Assembly: GCA_017989135.1 (NCBI GenBank)
Contig: JAGNQL010000013.1
Coordinates: forward strand, 1 to 33,648
Origin: Burkholderiales bacterium
Lineage (GTDB): Bacteria; Pseudomonadota; Gammaproteobacteria; Burkholderiales; Casimicrobiaceae
Length of the DNA stretch: 33,648 nt
Reading direction: 5' to 3'
The notes under the pieces are model-generated. The model saw only the letters and a list, made by a program, of their open reading frames with translations. It searched no databases and was not told the origin of the DNA. Within the stretch, counting starts at the first letter, position 1, and every line of letters starts with the position of its first letter. Shown in pieces: positions 33,413-33,648 of the stretch. A program made the translations under genes and the position numbers.

Positions 33413-33648
33413 ATGAAGTCACAGACGCAGTACCTCGTCACGGAACCCACCGCGCGGCCACATCAAGCCCCGCGCGCGGTGAGCCAACTAAGACGGCGCC
33501 TCGCCGCAGTCGTCTGCTGCGCCGTCGCAGCATTTGCGCACGCGCAAGACCCGATTCCCGGCAGTTTGCACACTACGCCGTTTCCGGGCTTCGCCTCGGG
33601 CAACGGCAAAATCACTAACCTCGCCATCGGCGCTTCCGATGACTTCGG
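33413..33648 (+). CDS. Third delta-60 repeat protein paralog (3' truncated by window end)
   Basis: An open frame from ATG 33413 to the window edge (78 codons), with GGAG seven bases upstream. The 45-residue signal region has the same plan as in the two neighbours: a polar start, then RRRLAAVVCCAVAAFAHAQ, followed by DPIPGSLHTTPF and NGKITNLAIGASDDFG. The last part matches the start of the first propeller strand (GKIGNLAVGTSHD in paralog 2). The repeats and C-terminus lie beyond the window. Confidence 0.85.
   Translation, partial: MKSQTQYLVTEPTARPHQAPRAVSQLRRRLAAVVCCAVAAFAHAQDPIPGSLHTTPFPGFASGNGKITNLAIGASDDF

Overview
The window looks like chromosomal DNA of a GC-rich Gram-negative bacterium, most probably a betaproteobacterium of the Burkholderiales type. 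This is inferred from a Bug-type solute receptor beside an Ldh-family dehydrogenase, a FabI and an HslU that closely match the proteobacterial forms, a lipoprotein with a lipobox, and a high density of genes on both strands. I see no rRNA, tRNA, CRISPR array, phage gene or transposase.

Layout. 1-2751: the end of a multiheme cytochrome c, convergent with fabI (fatty-acid synthesis), then a membrane-anchored metallophosphoesterase. 2797-6274: hslU without a neighbouring hslV, followed by an MFS transporter and an AEC-family permease joined by 4-base start/stop overlaps. 6420-10883: an NAD(P)-binding/SAF-domain oxidoreductase, a secreted S9 prolyl-oligopeptidase-type peptidase and a small lipoprotein. 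11131-16119 (minus strand): a B12-binding radical SAM protein, an ldh-bug pair for an organic acid, and an RhlE-type RNA helicase. 16206-19206 (minus strand): a three-gene unit of exported proteins (SH3-like, XAC2610/FG-GAP-like, P-domain plus Ig-like). 19376-23694: a small exported basic protein, divergent from a response regulator/7TM histidine kinase/unknown exported protein operon. 23834-27752: a gamma-glutamyltransferase-like enzyme with an lrgA-lrgB pair, then a membrane diguanylate cyclase. 27971-33648: a nitroreductase, a cupin and three paralogous delta-60 repeat (beta-propeller) secreted proteins, the last cut by the window edge.

Three features stand out. First, a family of about 120-bp intergenic repeats (five copies: 7820, 10918, 28716, 30613, 33185) has GGCTTTT/AAAAGCC-like ends and two internal GACC/GGTC hairpins; one copy precedes each of the three delta-60 genes. 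Second, both complete delta-60 proteins have exactly seven repeats, and every repeat carries a cysteine pair, suggesting a disulfide-stapled seven-bladed propeller. Third, these two proteins and the unrelated P-domain protein at 16206-17396 end in the same roughly 65-residue cysteine-bounded module with one dockerin/EF-hand-like DxDGDG loop. I did not recognise this module as a named domain.

All functional calls come from reading the sequence; no database search was run.
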